DNA of 64,000 bases, from positions 1 to 64,000 of the forward strand of contig JAATGP010000035.1 of assembly GCA_015654635.1 (NCBI GenBank), read 5' to 3'. The DNA is from Alphaproteobacteria bacterium (lineage in GTDB: Bacteria; Pseudomonadota; Alphaproteobacteria; Micropepsales; Micropepsaceae). Of the stretch, positions 1 to 9,511 are shown piece by piece. The notes beneath the pieces were generated by a model. That model was not told the DNA's origin. It searched no databases and was given only the letters and a program-made list of their open reading frames with translations. Each line of letters opens with the position of its first letter. Position 1 is the first letter of the stretch. The position numbers were made by a program, and so were the translations under genes.

Positions 1-1270
1 GCTGGCGACCCATGGCGTCGCTAAAGCTGGTCAGATCGACGCCGATACCGCGGGCCTTTAAGGCATCCTGGGTAAGATCGAGCGGAAAACCGAAGGTGTC
101 ATAGAGCTTGAACGCCACTTCGCCGTCCAGCGTGTCGCCTTTGGCGAGGTTGGACGCGGCCTCGTCCAGCAGCTTCAGGCCGCGCACCAGGGTCTCGCGG
201 AAGCGGTATTCTTCCAGTTTCAAAGTCTCGGCGATCAGGGCCTGACCGCGCTTCAGCTCCGGATAAGCCTCGCCCATCTCGGCTACCAGCGACGGCACCA
301 GGCGGTGCATCAAGGGGTCTTTGGCCCCGATCAGGTGGGCATGGCGCATGGCCCGGCGCATGATCCGGCGCAGCACATAGCCGCGGCCTTCGTTGGAGGG
401 CAGCACGCCCTCGGCAATCAGGAAGGAGGAGGCGCGCAAATGATCGGCGATGACGCGATGGCTGGGCAGGGCGTCGCCCTCGGCCTTGGCACCGGAAAAC
501 TCCACCGAAGCCGCGATCAAATGGCGGAAAAGATCGGTCTCATAATTGTTGGTCTTGCCTTGCAGGATCGCGGCGATGCGCTCCAGCCCCATGCCGGTAT
601 CGATGGAGGGTTTGGGCAGCTCCAGGCGAGTGTTCTCGTCCACCTGCTCAAACTGCATGAAGACAAGGTTCCAGAATTCGAGGTAGCGGTCGCCGTCTTC
701 TTCGAGCGATCCCGGCGGGCCGCCCCACACCTCGGGCCCCTGATCATAGAAGATTTCCGAGCAATAGCCGCAAGGCCCCGTATTGCCCATCGCCCAAAGG
801 TTCGATTCGTGGCCGATGATGCGGTCATCCGTGAGACCGGCGATCTTCTTCCACAGCGCGCGGGCCTCATCATCTTTCGGATAGACCGTGATCAGCAGCC
901 GGTCTTGCGGCAGGCCGATGGTCTTGGTGATGAAGTCCCAGGCAAAGGTGATGGCTTCTTCTTTGAAATAGTCGCCGAAGGAGAAATTGCCCAGCATTTC
1001 GAAAAAGGTGTGGTGGCGGGCGGTATAGCCGACATTGTCCAGGTCGTTGTGCTTACCCCCGGCGCGGACGCATTTCTGCACGCTGGTGGCGCGATGGTAG
1101 GGGCGTTTCTCGGCGCCGGTGAAGACGTTCTTGAACTGCACCATACCGGCATTGGTAAAGAGCAGCGTCGGGTCGTTGCGCGGCACCAACGGGGAGGAGG
1201 GCACGATGGCGTGGCCGCGGTCGCGGAAGAACGCCAGAAATTCGGAGCGGAGATCAGCAAGACTCGTCAT
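1..1270 (-). CDS. alaS: Alanyl-tRNA synthetase, N-terminal part (cut by window edge)
   Basis: Class II aminoacyl-tRNA synthetase that charges tRNA-Ala in the cytoplasm. The visible 423 codons cover the catalytic core and the start of the tRNA-recognition region. The N-terminus ([15 protein letters not shown]) is typical of AlaRS, followed by the motif 1/2 region [14 protein letters not shown], the segment [17 protein letters not shown], and the Glu/Gly-rich [14 protein letters not shown] stretch. The editing and C-Ala domains lie beyond base 1. The ATG at 1270 is the only start that gives the family N-terminus. It lies downstream of recA on the same strand, an order common in alphaproteobacteria. 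Identification is from conserved motifs and is essentially certain. Confidence 0.97.
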   Translation of the reverse strand, partial: MTSLADLRSEFLAFFRDRGHAIVPSSPLVPRNDPTLLFTNAGMVQFKNVFTGAEKRPYHRATSVQKCVRAGGKHNDLDNVGYTARHHTFFEMLGNFSFGDYFKEEAITFAWDFITKTIGLPQDRLLITVYPKDDEARALWKKIAGLTDDRIIGHESNLWAMGNTGPCGYCSEIFYDQGPEVWGGPPGSLEEDGDRYLEFWNLVFMQFEQVDENTRLELPKPSIDTGMGLERIAAILQGKTNNYETDLFRHLIAASVEFSGAKAEGDALPSHRVIADHLRASSFLIAEGVLPSNEGRGYVLRRIMRRAMRHAHLIGAKDPLMHRLVPSLVAEMGEAYPELKRGQALIAETLKLEEYRFRETLVRGLKLLDEAASNLAKGDTLDGEVAFKLYDTFGFPLDLTQDALKARGIGVDLTSFSDAMGRQ

Positions 1271-1380
1271 GAAGACCTTTTAGCGGGCGGTAATATTATT
1301 GTCATCCCAAGGAACGGGCACAGCAGCGTCGCGCCGAGACTTTAGTCCCCGGCGGCTGGCCTGCAATGGTCCTGGAATGG

Positions 1381-1414
1381 GAAAGGGCGCGACGGTTGCC
1401 CGCCACGCCCTTTC
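1381..1414. terminator. Inverted repeat between recA and alaS, possible recA terminator
   Basis: A perfect 9-bp inverted repeat, GAAAGGGCG at 1381-1389 and CGCCCTTTC at 1406-1414, with a 16-nt loop lies in the 253-bp gap between the recA stop and the alaS start. There is no clear T-tract after it on either strand, so a terminator role is only suggested. Nothing else is recognised in the gap. Confidence 0.35.
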
Positions 1415-1523
1415 TGGAGTCGCTCCCTCATGCCAACAAGGCAGCAGACCTTGAATTTGTCACTCTTCCGGTCGCGCAACCTGTGACGAACCGTTTCACC
1501 CTTCGCCTGGCTGCCGCTCCTGA

Positions 1524-2600
1524 TCAGCCTTCGGCTGCCTCCGAATCGTCACTGCCGAGCGCCAACGCCGCGCCGATCAGCCCGGCATTCTGCCGGATTG
1601 CCGCTTCGATCGTCGCCGCGATTTCTTTGTTGTTTTCCAGAAAAGTCTTAGCCGCCTCACGGCCTTGGCCCACGCGGGTGCCATCATAAGAGAACCAGGA
1701 GCCCGACTTCTCCACGATCCCAGCTTTGACGCCGAGGTCCAGAAGCTCGCCGACCTTGGAAATGCCCTGGCCGTACATAATATCGAACTCGACCTGCTTG
1801 AAGGGTGGGGCGACCTTGTTCTTGACCACTTTCACGCGGGTCTGGTTGCCCACCACCTCGTCGCGGTCCTTGATGGCACCGATGCGGCGGATATCCAGGC
1901 GCACAGAGGCATAGAATTTGAGCGCATTGCCGCCCGTCGTGGTCTCGGGATTGCCGAACATGACGCCGATTTTCATGCGAATCTGATTGATAAAGATAAC
2001 GATGGTGTTCGATTTGGAGATCGAGCCCGTCAGCTTGCGCAGGGCCTGGCTCATCAGCCGGGCTTGCAGGCCGGGGAGCTGATCGCCCATCTCGCCTTCC
2101 AGTTCGGCTTTCGGTGTCAAGGCTGCGACCGAATCGACCACCACGATGTCGACACCGCCCGAGCGCACCAGCGTATCGGTAATCTCAAGACCCTGTTCGC
2201 CGGTATCGGGCTGGGAAATCAGAAGCTCATCGACATCGACACCAAGTTTGCGGGCATAGATCGGATCGAGCGCATGTTCGGCGTCCACATAGGCCGCGAC
2301 ACCGCCTTTTTTCTGGATTTCGGCCACCACATGCAGCGCCAGCGTCGTTTTGCCCGAGGATTCCGGGCCATAGATCTCGACCACGCGGCCGCGCGGCAAG
2401 CCGCCAATACCGAGTGCGATGTCGAGGCCCAGGGAGCCCGTCGAGATAACATCGGCCGACGTCACCGGGTCGCGTTGACCCAGCTTCATCACACTGCCTT
2501 TGCCGAAGGCACGGTCAATCTGCGACAGCGCTGCTTCGAGCGCCCGCTTTTTTTCACTGTTTTCTTCTTTGCCCACGACGCGCAACGGTGCCTGACTCAT
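1524..2600 (-). CDS. recA: Recombinase RecA
   Basis: Strand-exchange ATPase for homologous recombination and co-protease for LexA in the SOS response; cytoplasmic. At 358 residues it has normal family length. Visible motifs are the N-terminal [11 protein letters not shown] segment, Walker [10 protein letters not shown] (about residues 78-86), the DAEHALDP segment, Walker B-like [12 protein letters not shown], the L1/L2 DNA-binding loops (including [16 protein letters not shown]) and an acidic C-terminal tail. The ATG at 2600 gives a standard alphaproteobacterial N-terminus, with an AAAGGAGG Shine-Dalgarno just upstream. Regulation by LexA is suggested by an operator-like site about 75 bp upstream. 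Confidence 0.98.
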   Translation of the reverse strand: MSQAPLRVVGKEENSEKKRALEAALSQIDRAFGKGSVMKLGQRDPVTSADVISTGSLGLDIALGIGGLPRGRVVEIYGPESSGKTTLALHVVAEIQKKGGVAAYVDAEHALDPIYARKLGVDVDELLISQPDTGEQGLEITDTLVRSGGVDIVVVDSVAALTPKAELEGEMGDQLPGLQARLMSQALRKLTGSISKSNTIVIFINQIRMKIGVMFGNPETTTGGNALKFYASVRLDIRRIGAIKDRDEVVGNQTRVKVVKNKVAPPFKQVEFDIMYGQGISKVGELLDLGVKAGIVEKSGSWFSYDGTRVGQGREAAKTFLENNKEIAATIEAAIRQNAGLIGAALALGSDDSEAAEG

Positions 2601-2674
2601 TGATGTCGCCTCCTTTAGACCACGCCGCGGCCCGCATTCCCAATGAATTCCGCGCCGCCGCCATACGCATCAAA

Positions 2675-2689
2675 GTACATGTTTTGTTC
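2675..2689 (-). promoter_or_regulatory. Probable LexA (SOS) box upstream of recA
   Basis: Read on the minus strand the site is GAACAAAACATGTAC, that is GAAC-N7-GTAC. It differs by one base in the second half-site from the direct repeat GAAC-N7-GAAC known as the LexA operator in alphaproteobacteria. It lies 75 bp upstream of the recA start, where such a box is expected. I see no gene in the remaining 2601-3020 gap, which separates divergent recA and the small membrane-protein gene. Confidence 0.7.
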
Positions 2690-3020
2690 TCATACGCAAG
2701 CCGCTATATAAGGGATTGAGCAGGCGCTATAATACAGCATCATGTTCGCCCCCTGTTCTAGTCGGAACAAAAGGCGAATTCGGCATCGCAATGAGGCGTG
2801 AGAAGCATTTGCGAAAACAAGCGGCCATGGGGACTGCCGGGCACAAATTCCATCACCGCAATCTCAGGCGTCAATTCACCGGCGGCCGAGCGTTCCGCCG
2901 GTCCCGTCTCGTAAACCATGCAGTAGAAAGACCCTAAAATCGTACCACTTGCCCTAATTGTGGTCACGCTCCCGCCACAGGCGAGGGCCATTTGGCCTCC
3001 CCATAAACGGGAGTGTGCGG

Positions 3021-3407
3021 ATGAAAACGGTCGTATCGGTCTATTCGATCACGATGGGCATTGCGATCATCGTGTTCTGGAGCGTGTTGTGGGCGGGCGG
3101 ATCTATTCCGGACCTGCTGACCAAGCCCTGGGAAATCGCCATGCACCTGACCGCCGAATTCACCACGGCGGGGCTTTTGCTGGTGAGCGGTTTCGGCCTC
3201 TGGTTCGGCACCCGCTGGGCCTTGCGGGTCAATGTCTTCGCTTCCGGCATGCTGGTCTACAGCTTGATTCAGACGCCGGGCTATTACCTGCAGCGCAACG
3301 CGATGATCTTCGTGCTGATGCTCGCCGTCTCGTTCCTCATTACCGTACTGCTCTCACCCGTCTTCAAACCCAGCTTGGAAGAAGCGCCGGGCGATTGCCG
3401 CAACTAG
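3021..3407 (+). CDS. Small integral membrane protein, function unknown
   Basis: A 128-residue hydrophobic protein with four predicted membrane segments, roughly TVVSVYSITMGIAIIVFWSV, the TTAGLLLVSGFGLWF stretch, the segment around VFASGMLVYSLI and the C-terminal FVLMLAVSFLITVLL. The start at 3021 (MKTVVSVYS) is chosen because GGAG sits 7 bases upstream; an in-frame start at 2958 would add a basic, unlikely leader. It is divergent from recA and converges on cckA with only 3 bp between the stops. I do not recognise a named family. Confidence 0.75.
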   Translation: MKTVVSVYSITMGIAIIVFWSVLWAGGSIPDLLTKPWEIAMHLTAEFTTAGLLLVSGFGLWFGTRWALRVNVFASGMLVYSLIQTPGYYLQRNAMIFVLMLAVSFLITVLLSPVFKPSLEEAPGDCRN

Positions 3408-3410
3408 CCT

Positions 3411-5513
3411 TTACCCGTTCCTTTTCCCCGCGGGCGCACCCGACAGCACTTCTTTGACCTTGGCGGCAAGCTGTTTCAGACCGAAGGGCTTGGGCAGGAA
3501 GTGCAGGTCTTCGGCTTTTTCGTCGTTGCGGCGGAAGGCTTCTTCGGCATAGCCGGACATGAAGATCACCTGCATGTCCGGGCGGATACGGCGCACTTGG
3601 CGCACCATGGTCGGCCCATCCATATTGGGCATCACCACGTCGGTAATGATGAGATGGATCGGCGCTTTGTCGGCGCGCACATGTTCGAGGGCCTCTTCGC
3701 CGCCCGAGGCTTCGATCACATTATAGCCGCGCATGCGCAGCGCCCTGGCAGCAAAGCTGCGCACCGCTTCTTCGTCTTCCACCAGCAAAATCGTATCCTG
3801 ACCGGTGACATCGCGTGGCGTGGCCCGTTCGGCTTCGGCGGGGGCAGCGTTGTGATCGATGTGATGGCGGGGCAGATAGATGCGGAAGGTGGTGCCGCGG
3901 CCGATCTCGGAATCCAGGGTGATGAAACCGCCCGATTGCTTGACGATGCCGTAGACGGTGGCGAGCCCCAAGCCCGTGCCCTGGCCCACCGGCTTGGTGG
4001 TGAAGAAGGGATCGAAAATCTTGCCCAGAATTTCCGGCGGAATGCCGGTGCCGGTATCGGCGACATCGATGCGGACATATTCGCCTGCCGGCATGATGGC
4101 GGTGCCGAGCGCGGTGGCATGGCTGGTCGTCTCGTTGGCAGTGCGGATGGTAACCACGCCGCCGCTCGGCATGGCATCGCGCGCGTTGACGACGAGATTG
4201 ATGATGGCGTTGGAAAGCTGCGCTTCATCGGCATGCACGGACCACAAATCGCTGCCGTGGTCGAGATTAAGTTCGATACCTTCGCGCAAAAGGCGGCGCA
4301 GCATCAGCGCCAATTCGCCCACCACATCGCGCACCACCAGCACTTTGGGCTGCATCGTCTGTTTGCGCGAGAAGGCGAGGAGCTGGCCCACCAGCGTCGC
4401 CGCGCGCAGCGCGTTCTGATGGATTTCGTTGATCTCTTTGAAGGAAGGATCGCCTGCCTGATGGCGCATCAGCAAGAATTCCGAATTGCCGATGATGACG
4501 GTCAGAAGATTGTTGAAGTCATGGGCCACGCCGCCCGCGAGCTGGCCGACGGCCTGCATCTTCTGGCTCTGGGCGAATTTGACCTCCAGCGCTTTTTGCT
4601 CGGAGACATCCAGCAGGAACAGCACCGCTTTGCCATCGGCCATCGGATTGGCAAAGAGTTCGGCCATGCGTTCGCCGCCACCTTGGCCACCCGCCTGTCC
4701 GACCGCGCGCACTTCCACCGAAGCCAGATCCGCTTCGCCCCGTGCCGCCTTGGCGATCAGCTCCAGGGCACGGGCGCGATCCGCCGGATCGATCAGATCG
4801 CCCAGGGACTGCGCCGACACCGCTGCTGCGAAAAAGCTGCGGAAGGCATTGTTGGCTTCGATCAGCTTGCCATCCACGGTGGCAAAGGCGACCCCCATGG
4901 GCGCGTCGCGGATGACATCGCCGGCGGGCTGCAGCGCCTTGGCGGGGGCAGCGGCACTCGGCCTGCTTGGCGCCACAGCGGAAAGGCGCGGGGTAAACCA
5001 CCACACCGCTTGGCGCTCGGCCAGCGGGCGCACAGCGGCGACAATTTCGAGTCCCGGCGCCACCGGAAAGGTCTCTTCGCGTGCCACCCCTTCACCTGCC
5101 GCTTTGGTCAAGCGATAGAGCACGGCGGCAGAGGCTTCGCCGGTCAGGGCCAATTCGGGCGGGGCGGCGGTATCGCCTTCGGTCCCGGCCATGCGGCGAT
5201 AGACATCGTTACAGTCCAGTACGGTGCCATCGGGCGCGGTGATGGCCCAAGCGACATTGGCCCGGGCAGCGGCCTCCGCCACGCGGCGGACCCCCGCTCC
5301 GGAAAGCCATTTGCGCTGCCACAGCCCATAGACGACAAGGCTGGTCACGCCAGCAACGCCCAGCAGCAGCGCCGCGCCCACCCATTGGGATCGCTGCGGG
5401 GCAGCAACCGCCAGCACACCGGCACCAAGCGCCAGCGCGACAAAGCCCATCGCGGCCCAGCGCCAATTGCCGCTCGGCACCCCAAGGGTGAAATCCCGCA
5501 CTCCAGCCGCCAT
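3411..5513 (-). CDS. cckA: CckA-type hybrid sensor histidine kinase
   Basis: Membrane hybrid kinase that feeds the phosphorelay to CtrA through ChpT, controlling the cell cycle and motility in alphaproteobacteria. The 700-residue protein has two membrane segments near the N-terminus ([20 protein letters not shown] and [20 protein letters not shown]), PAS-like regions (about 85-320), a HisKA domain with the phospho-accepting His in [11 protein letters not shown], an HATPase domain ([41 protein letters not shown]) and a C-terminal receiver ([13 protein letters not shown]; acceptor Asp in [11 protein letters not shown]). I chose ATG 5513 because AAGAGG precedes it; an earlier in-frame start at 5558 lacks this. 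The architecture and the place between recA and the flhB cluster support cckA over other hybrid kinases. Confidence 0.9.
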   Translation of the reverse strand: MAAGVRDFTLGVPSGNWRWAAMGFVALALGAGVLAVAAPQRSQWVGAALLLGVAGVTSLVVYGLWQRKWLSGAGVRRVAEAAARANVAWAITAPDGTVLDCNDVYRRMAGTEGDTAAPPELALTGEASAAVLYRLTKAAGEGVAREETFPVAPGLEIVAAVRPLAERQAVWWFTPRLSAVAPSRPSAAAPAKALQPAGDVIRDAPMGVAFATVDGKLIEANNAFRSFFAAAVSAQSLGDLIDPADRARALELIAKAARGEADLASVEVRAVGQAGGQGGGERMAELFANPMADGKAVLFLLDVSEQKALEVKFAQSQKMQAVGQLAGGVAHDFNNLLTVIIGNSEFLLMRHQAGDPSFKEINEIHQNALRAATLVGQLLAFSRKQTMQPKVLVVRDVVGELALMLRRLLREGIELNLDHGSDLWSVHADEAQLSNAIINLVVNARDAMPSGGVVTIRTANETTSHATALGTAIMPAGEYVRIDVADTGTGIPPEILGKIFDPFFTTKPVGQGTGLGLATVYGIVKQSGGFITLDSEIGRGTTFRIYLPRHHIDHNAAPAEAERATPRDVTGQDTILLVEDEEAVRSFAARALRMRGYNVIEASGGEEALEHVRADKAPIHLIITDVVMPNMDGPTMVRQVRRIRPDMQVIFMSGYAEEAFRRNDEKAEDLHFLPKPFGLKQLAAKVKEVLSGAPAGKRNG

Positions 5514-5659
5514 GATGATTCGAACCTCTTGAGACAATAGGCATATTTTGCCGCCCACGGAAGTTGGGACAAACCGGCTGATCTCCGGCAGACGTGATTT
5601 GCGGCAGCCAATGCCCTGGCTATAAACCTGTTAGCGATAACAAAAACGGGGAGAGCGGA

Positions 5660-6949
5660 ATGCGCAGGGTTTTTGCAGCAGGCGTTTTGGCATTTGCGGC
5701 GGTGACGGCAATGGCCACGGCCAATCCAGCCCCCACCAGCGCCCCCCATTGGGTGGCAAGCTGGGCCACCGCTCTGATGATCTCCGATGGCGCCAATTAT
5801 GTCCCGGGGGAGCAGCTCAGCCATGCCACGCTGCGCCAGAGCGTGCGGCTGTCCACCGGTGGTAAGGCTTATCGCATTGTGCTTTCAAACCTTTTCGGGA
5901 CCGAGCCGCTGCATCTGAGCGCCGTCCATGTCGCCAAGGCGCTGGCTTTCAACGCTGCCTCCCCGGGCGCCATCGATCCGGCCAGCGACCGGGTTCTGAC
6001 CTTTTCCGGTAAGACCGATGTCACCATCCCCGTGGGCGCGGCTTATACCTCTGACCCGGTGGCAGTGCCGCTCGCCCCTTTCACCGACCTCGCCATCTCG
6101 ATCCTTTATGACACCGCCCCGGTGATTGAGACCGGCCATCCCGGCTCCCGTCAGACCTCTTATATTCTGGCCGGGGATCACACCGCCGATCCGGCCCTGA
6201 CGGGGGCGGCTGGGGTCGATCACTGGTACCAGATTGCGGCGGTCGAGGTTTTGTCCGCGCCGCAAACCGGCGCCATCGCCGTGGTGGGCGATTCCATCAC
6301 CGATGGCCGCGGCTCGACCACCAATGGCAATGACCGTTGGACCAACATCATGGCCACCGCCCTGAATACCACGCCCGGCGGCAAGGGCCGTGCCGTGCTC
6401 AATGCCGGGATCGGCGGCAATTGCGTCCTCGTGGTCTGCCTCGGCCCCACGGCGCTCACCCGCTTTGATCGCGAGGTGCTGGAGCCCGCCGGCGTGACCA
6501 CCTTCATCGTCTATGAAGGGGTCAACGATTTGGGACGTTTGACGATCAACCATCCCGTAGCACCCGCTGAGCATGAAGCCCTTGTCGCCCATCTCATCGA
6601 GGCGTTCCAGCAGATGGCGGTCAGAGCCAAAGCGCATGGGCTGAAGAGCTATATCGCCACCATTCTGCCTTATGGCGCCTCGGCCTATTATCATCCCGAT
6701 GCCGCCAACGAAGCGGACCGCACTGCGCTCAACAGCTGGATTCGCAGCCAGAAACTGTATGACGGGGTAATTGATTTTGATGCGGTGATGAAGGATCCCG
6801 CCCATCCCGAACGCCTCAATCCGGCCTATGATACCGACGGTCTGCATGCCAATGCGGCGGGCTATGTGATAATGGGCGTTGAGGCGGCCAAGGCGCTTGG
6901 GGCAAAAGGCCAAGCGGCCCACGGCGCCGCCAGGGGGAAGAAGGGATGA
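5660..6949 (+). CDS. Secreted SGNH/GDSL-family hydrolase (XynE-like esterase)
   Basis: A 429-residue exported esterase-type hydrolase with a cleavable signal peptide (MRRVFAAGVLAFAAVTAMATA). SGNH blocks are clear: block I IAVVGDSITDGRG with the nucleophile Ser, block II Gly in NAGIGGNC, block III Asn in VYEGVNDLG, and block V DTDGLHANAAG with the catalytic Asp and His. The N-terminal 150 residues form a beta-rich domain found in XynE-type members. Start 5660 is supported by GGGGAG 6 bases upstream. The stop overlaps the next start (ATGA), so the two are co-translated; the partner is a polysaccharide deacetylase, which suggests joint removal of acyl groups from a polysaccharide. Substrate is not known. 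Confidence 0.88.
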   Translation: MRRVFAAGVLAFAAVTAMATANPAPTSAPHWVASWATALMISDGANYVPGEQLSHATLRQSVRLSTGGKAYRIVLSNLFGTEPLHLSAVHVAKALAFNAASPGAIDPASDRVLTFSGKTDVTIPVGAAYTSDPVAVPLAPFTDLAISILYDTAPVIETGHPGSRQTSYILAGDHTADPALTGAAGVDHWYQIAAVEVLSAPQTGAIAVVGDSITDGRGSTTNGNDRWTNIMATALNTTPGGKGRAVLNAGIGGNCVLVVCLGPTALTRFDREVLEPAGVTTFIVYEGVNDLGRLTINHPVAPAEHEALVAHLIEAFQQMAVRAKAHGLKSYIATILPYGASAYYHPDAANEADRTALNSWIRSQKLYDGVIDFDAVMKDPAHPERLNPAYDTDGLHANAAGYVIMGVEAAKALGAKGQAAHGAARGKKG

Positions 6950-7848
6950 TACGGGCACTCACGCTAGCCGCTGTCTTGCTCACAGGGACCGCGTTTGCGG
7001 CGCCCAAAATCGCCATCAGCTTTGACGATCTGCCGGTGCATGGCGTCTTGCCCGCGGGCGTCAGCCGCGTGGACGTGGCCCAAGAGATCATCGACGCCTT
7101 GAAGGCGGGCGCCATTCCGCCCACCTATGGCCTCGTCAATGGCGTGGGTACAGAGCACGAGCCGGTCTCCGCTGCGGTGCTGCAGATGTGGCGTGACTCC
7201 GGCAACCTTCTCGGCAATCACACCTGGACGCATCCCGCGCTCTCGAGCACCGATCTGGCCACCTACGAAGCCGATTTCCTCAAGAGCGAGCCTTTGCTGG
7301 AAAAATACGCAGGCGGCAGCGACTGGCATTGGTTCCGCTATCCTTTCGTGGATGAGGGCAAGGACGAGCCCCAGCGCGCGGCCTTTCGTAGCTTCCTCGC
7401 CGAGCATCATTATAAGATCGCGGATGTGACGGTGACGGTGGACGACTGGGATTACCCGGAGCCTTATGCCCGTTGTCTCGCCAAAGGCGACACCGCCGCC
7501 ATCGCCCAACTCGAAGCGATCTATCTGAAGCGCGTGGAAGACGGCGCCGATTATGCGCGCAAACTCTCAGCCCAAGCGCTCGGGCACGATGTGCCCTATA
7601 TCCTGCTGCTCCATATCGGCGCCTTTCAGGCGCATATGATGCCCAAGCTGATCGCGCTCTACAAAGCCAAAGGCTATTCCTTTGTCAGCTTGGAAGAAGC
7701 TACCGCCGATCCCTTCTATCAGGCTTATGCTGACCCCAGCCTGCCCGCGCCACCGCGCAGCATGGAGAATATTCTCCTGGCCAAAGGCCAGCAGCCGCCG
7801 ACCAGCCCCGACAATCACAGCACAGAACTACAGGCGATGTGTAAGTAG
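6946..7848 (+). CDS. Secreted polysaccharide deacetylase (NodB fold, CE4)
   Basis: A 300-residue exported metal-dependent deacetylase. After a signal peptide (MIRALTLAAVLLTGTAFA) comes IAISFDDLPVHG, the first CE4 motif (TFDD-like, here SFDD with the catalytic base and metal Asp). GNHTWTHPAL is the HxxxH metal motif, RYPFVDEG corresponds to motif 3, and DDWDYPEPY and YILLLHIGAF correspond to later motifs with the catalytic His. It starts inside the stop of the SGNH gene (4-bp overlap). The likely job is N- or O-deacetylation of an envelope or environmental glycan; the exact substrate cannot be seen. Confidence 0.9.
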   Translation: MIRALTLAAVLLTGTAFAAPKIAISFDDLPVHGVLPAGVSRVDVAQEIIDALKAGAIPPTYGLVNGVGTEHEPVSAAVLQMWRDSGNLLGNHTWTHPALSSTDLATYEADFLKSEPLLEKYAGGSDWHWFRYPFVDEGKDEPQRAAFRSFLAEHHYKIADVTVTVDDWDYPEPYARCLAKGDTAAIAQLEAIYLKRVEDGADYARKLSAQALGHDVPYILLLHIGAFQAHMMPKLIALYKAKGYSFVSLEEATADPFYQAYADPSLPAPPRSMENILLAKGQQPPTSPDNHSTELQAMCK

Positions 7849-7851
7849 GCG

Positions 7852-8391
7852 CTATTCGTGCCGCAAGACGTTTCCGATGCCGGTAATCTCAGCCCATGGA
7901 ATATGAGGCTGGCGCTCTTGCAGCGTGGGCGGGATGCGCCGCGCCGCCTCGGAAATGATCTCGATGCCACGCTGCACGCCATGGCGTAGCAGCCAATCTG
8001 CCGAAAACTCCTGGAGGGATTTGCCCCTGGTGGCAGTCTCGATTCCATGGATGGCTTCCAGGATTGCCTGAAGCGCGGGGCTGACCTCCCGTTCCATCAA
8101 AACACCCGTTCGGCCGAAGCTTCGATGGTGGCGCAGCAGCGGGTCAAGGCTATCGCGCGTGGTCAGGTCGACCCGAACCCCCAGCCTGTTTTCCAAATGC
8201 TGTTTGATGGCGACCAGTTCAATCAGAGAAAACGTGCCTTGCGTGTCGTAGTCCACGAAGAGATCAATGTCGCTTTGGGCGGTCGCCATTTGGCGTTGCG
8301 TCGAGCCAAACAGATAAAGGGCCGTCGCGCCCAGGGCCTTCACGGCCTCGGCTTCACGAGTGAGAATGGCCAGAACATCGGCTTTGGTCAT
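7852..8391 (-). pseudogene. Fused MNT nucleotidyltransferase-HEPN (MntA-HepT-like) protein with an inactivated, truncated HEPN part
   Basis: One 179-residue frame joins two proteins that are normally separate partners of the MntA/HepT toxin-antitoxin type. Residues 1-95 are a minimal nucleotidyltransferase with an intact GS-X10-DxD motif (GSTQRQMATAQSDIDLF). Residues from about 103 match a HepT/DUF86 HEPN domain (ILEAIHGIETATRGK; EIISEAARRIP; IPWAEITGI). The HEPN motif R-X4-H-X-Y is broken: the segment reads GNVLRHE followed by TAG, so Arg is Gly and the Tyr position is the stop codon. Normal HepT proteins continue for about 20-30 residues more. The 3' end abuts the convergent deacetylase gene. 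ATG 8391 is used; a GTG at 8406 is possible. Whether the nucleotidyltransferase half still works is unknown. Confidence 0.75.
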
Positions 8392-8431
8392 GCCCCAGCT
8401 TAGCACAGGGGACGGCGGAGGTTAATTCGCT

Positions 8432-9394
8432 CTACCGCAGCGCCTGTTTCAGGGTCCGGCGGAAGGCGCTGGCGTCTACGGCTTTGATCACACGGGCATT
8501 GGGTTTTTTGGCTTTGCCCAGCGCGGGGTCGGCGATTTCCTGTTTGGGCACCTGGGCGTGGCTGATGCTGGAATAGGCCCGGGTGATGATGGTGCCGGTC
8601 TCGATCTGTACCAGGCAGTCGTCGGCCTCGGTCACCAACGCCTCGTTCAAGGCGCAGGCGCAGGTCAGCGCATCGGGATGCAGCGTGCCGCCATGGCCGT
8701 AATGGTCGCGGGAGAACTGCACCGAAGTCGCGTTGACCGTGGTGAAGAAATCGGCTTTCGCCGTTGCCATCGCCGCCACTTCGGCGAGGTCGGCTTCTGT
8801 CATGGCGCTGGAGGACAGCGAGAGCGTCCAGGTCACCAGCGAGATGGCAAAGCCTGCCTGGAAGACCATCGCGGCGGCTTCGGGATCGACATAGAAATTG
8901 TATTCCGCGGCAGGGGTGACATTGCCGACGCCGTTATCGGTGCCGCCCATGATCCAGAGCTGTTTCAGCGCCTGGGTAATGCGCGGCTCCTTGGCGGCGG
9001 CTAGCGCGATATTGGTCAGCGGTGCCTGCGCCAAGAGCGTGATTTCGCCGGGGCTTCCCATGATGATCTCGATCATGGCATCGACGGCATGTTTGGCCTC
9101 AGGGCGCTGAACGGTGCGCGGGAAATTGGCGCCGTTCATGCCGTCAGGACCGAAGACATAGGCCGCATCGACATGCTCACGCAGCAAGGGTTTGGCGCAG
9201 CCGGGATAGACCGGCACCTTGCCGCCAAGTCCCGCGACCTCCAGCGTCTTCAGCGCGTTCTCGATCTGCTGGCCAAAAGCGATATTGCCATTGCAGATGG
9301 TCACAGCTTCAATCGTGGTGTGGGGATCGGCGGCGGCCACCAGGAGCGAAAAGCAATCATCCCCGGCGGTATCGGTGTCTATGATAAGGCGCAT
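8432..9394 (-). CDS. Inosine-uridine preferring nucleoside hydrolase family protein
   Basis: Cytoplasmic hydrolase that splits the N-glycosidic bond of nucleosides for salvage. The 320-residue protein begins with the hallmark calcium-binding cluster DTDTAGDD (residues 6-13). Further family segments are the ITLLAQAPLTNIALA helix, IMGGTDNGVGNVTPAAEYNFYVDPEAA region and a C-terminal His in SRDHYGHGGTLHPDA. There is no signal peptide. It lies upstream of the MNT-HEPN remnant on the same strand and 117 bp downstream of the flhB stop. Nucleoside preference cannot be assigned from the sequence. Confidence 0.9.
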   Translation of the reverse strand: MRLIIDTDTAGDDCFSLLVAAADPHTTIEAVTICNGNIAFGQQIENALKTLEVAGLGGKVPVYPGCAKPLLREHVDAAYVFGPDGMNGANFPRTVQRPEAKHAVDAMIEIIMGSPGEITLLAQAPLTNIALAAAKEPRITQALKQLWIMGGTDNGVGNVTPAAEYNFYVDPEAAAMVFQAGFAISLVTWTLSLSSSAMTEADLAEVAAMATAKADFFTTVNATSVQFSRDHYGHGGTLHPDALTCACALNEALVTEADDCLVQIETGTIITRAYSSISHAQVPKQEIADPALGKAKKPNARVIKAVDASAFRRTLKQALR

Positions 9395-9511
9395 CGTTCT
9401 TTCGGGCTGGTGATGGGAAAGAGGCCCTTGCCTTTTCCCGCACCCCCACGATGCCGCAGGGATCGGGCCAAGTAAACGGTCCCTTTACGCTGCATCGGCG
9501 CGAATGCGGCG

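Noticed and set aside
1665..2603. Long plus-strand open frame opposite recA
   Set aside because: Antisense shadow of recA; no family features.
2758..2991. 77-codon minus-strand open frame in the recA upstream region
   Set aside because: No family, no Shine-Dalgarno and it lies in the divergent promoter region.
3501..5540. 679-codon open frame opposite cckA
   Set aside because: It is the antisense of a GC-rich kinase gene with clear motifs, is rich in His/Gly/Arg and has no recognisable domain.
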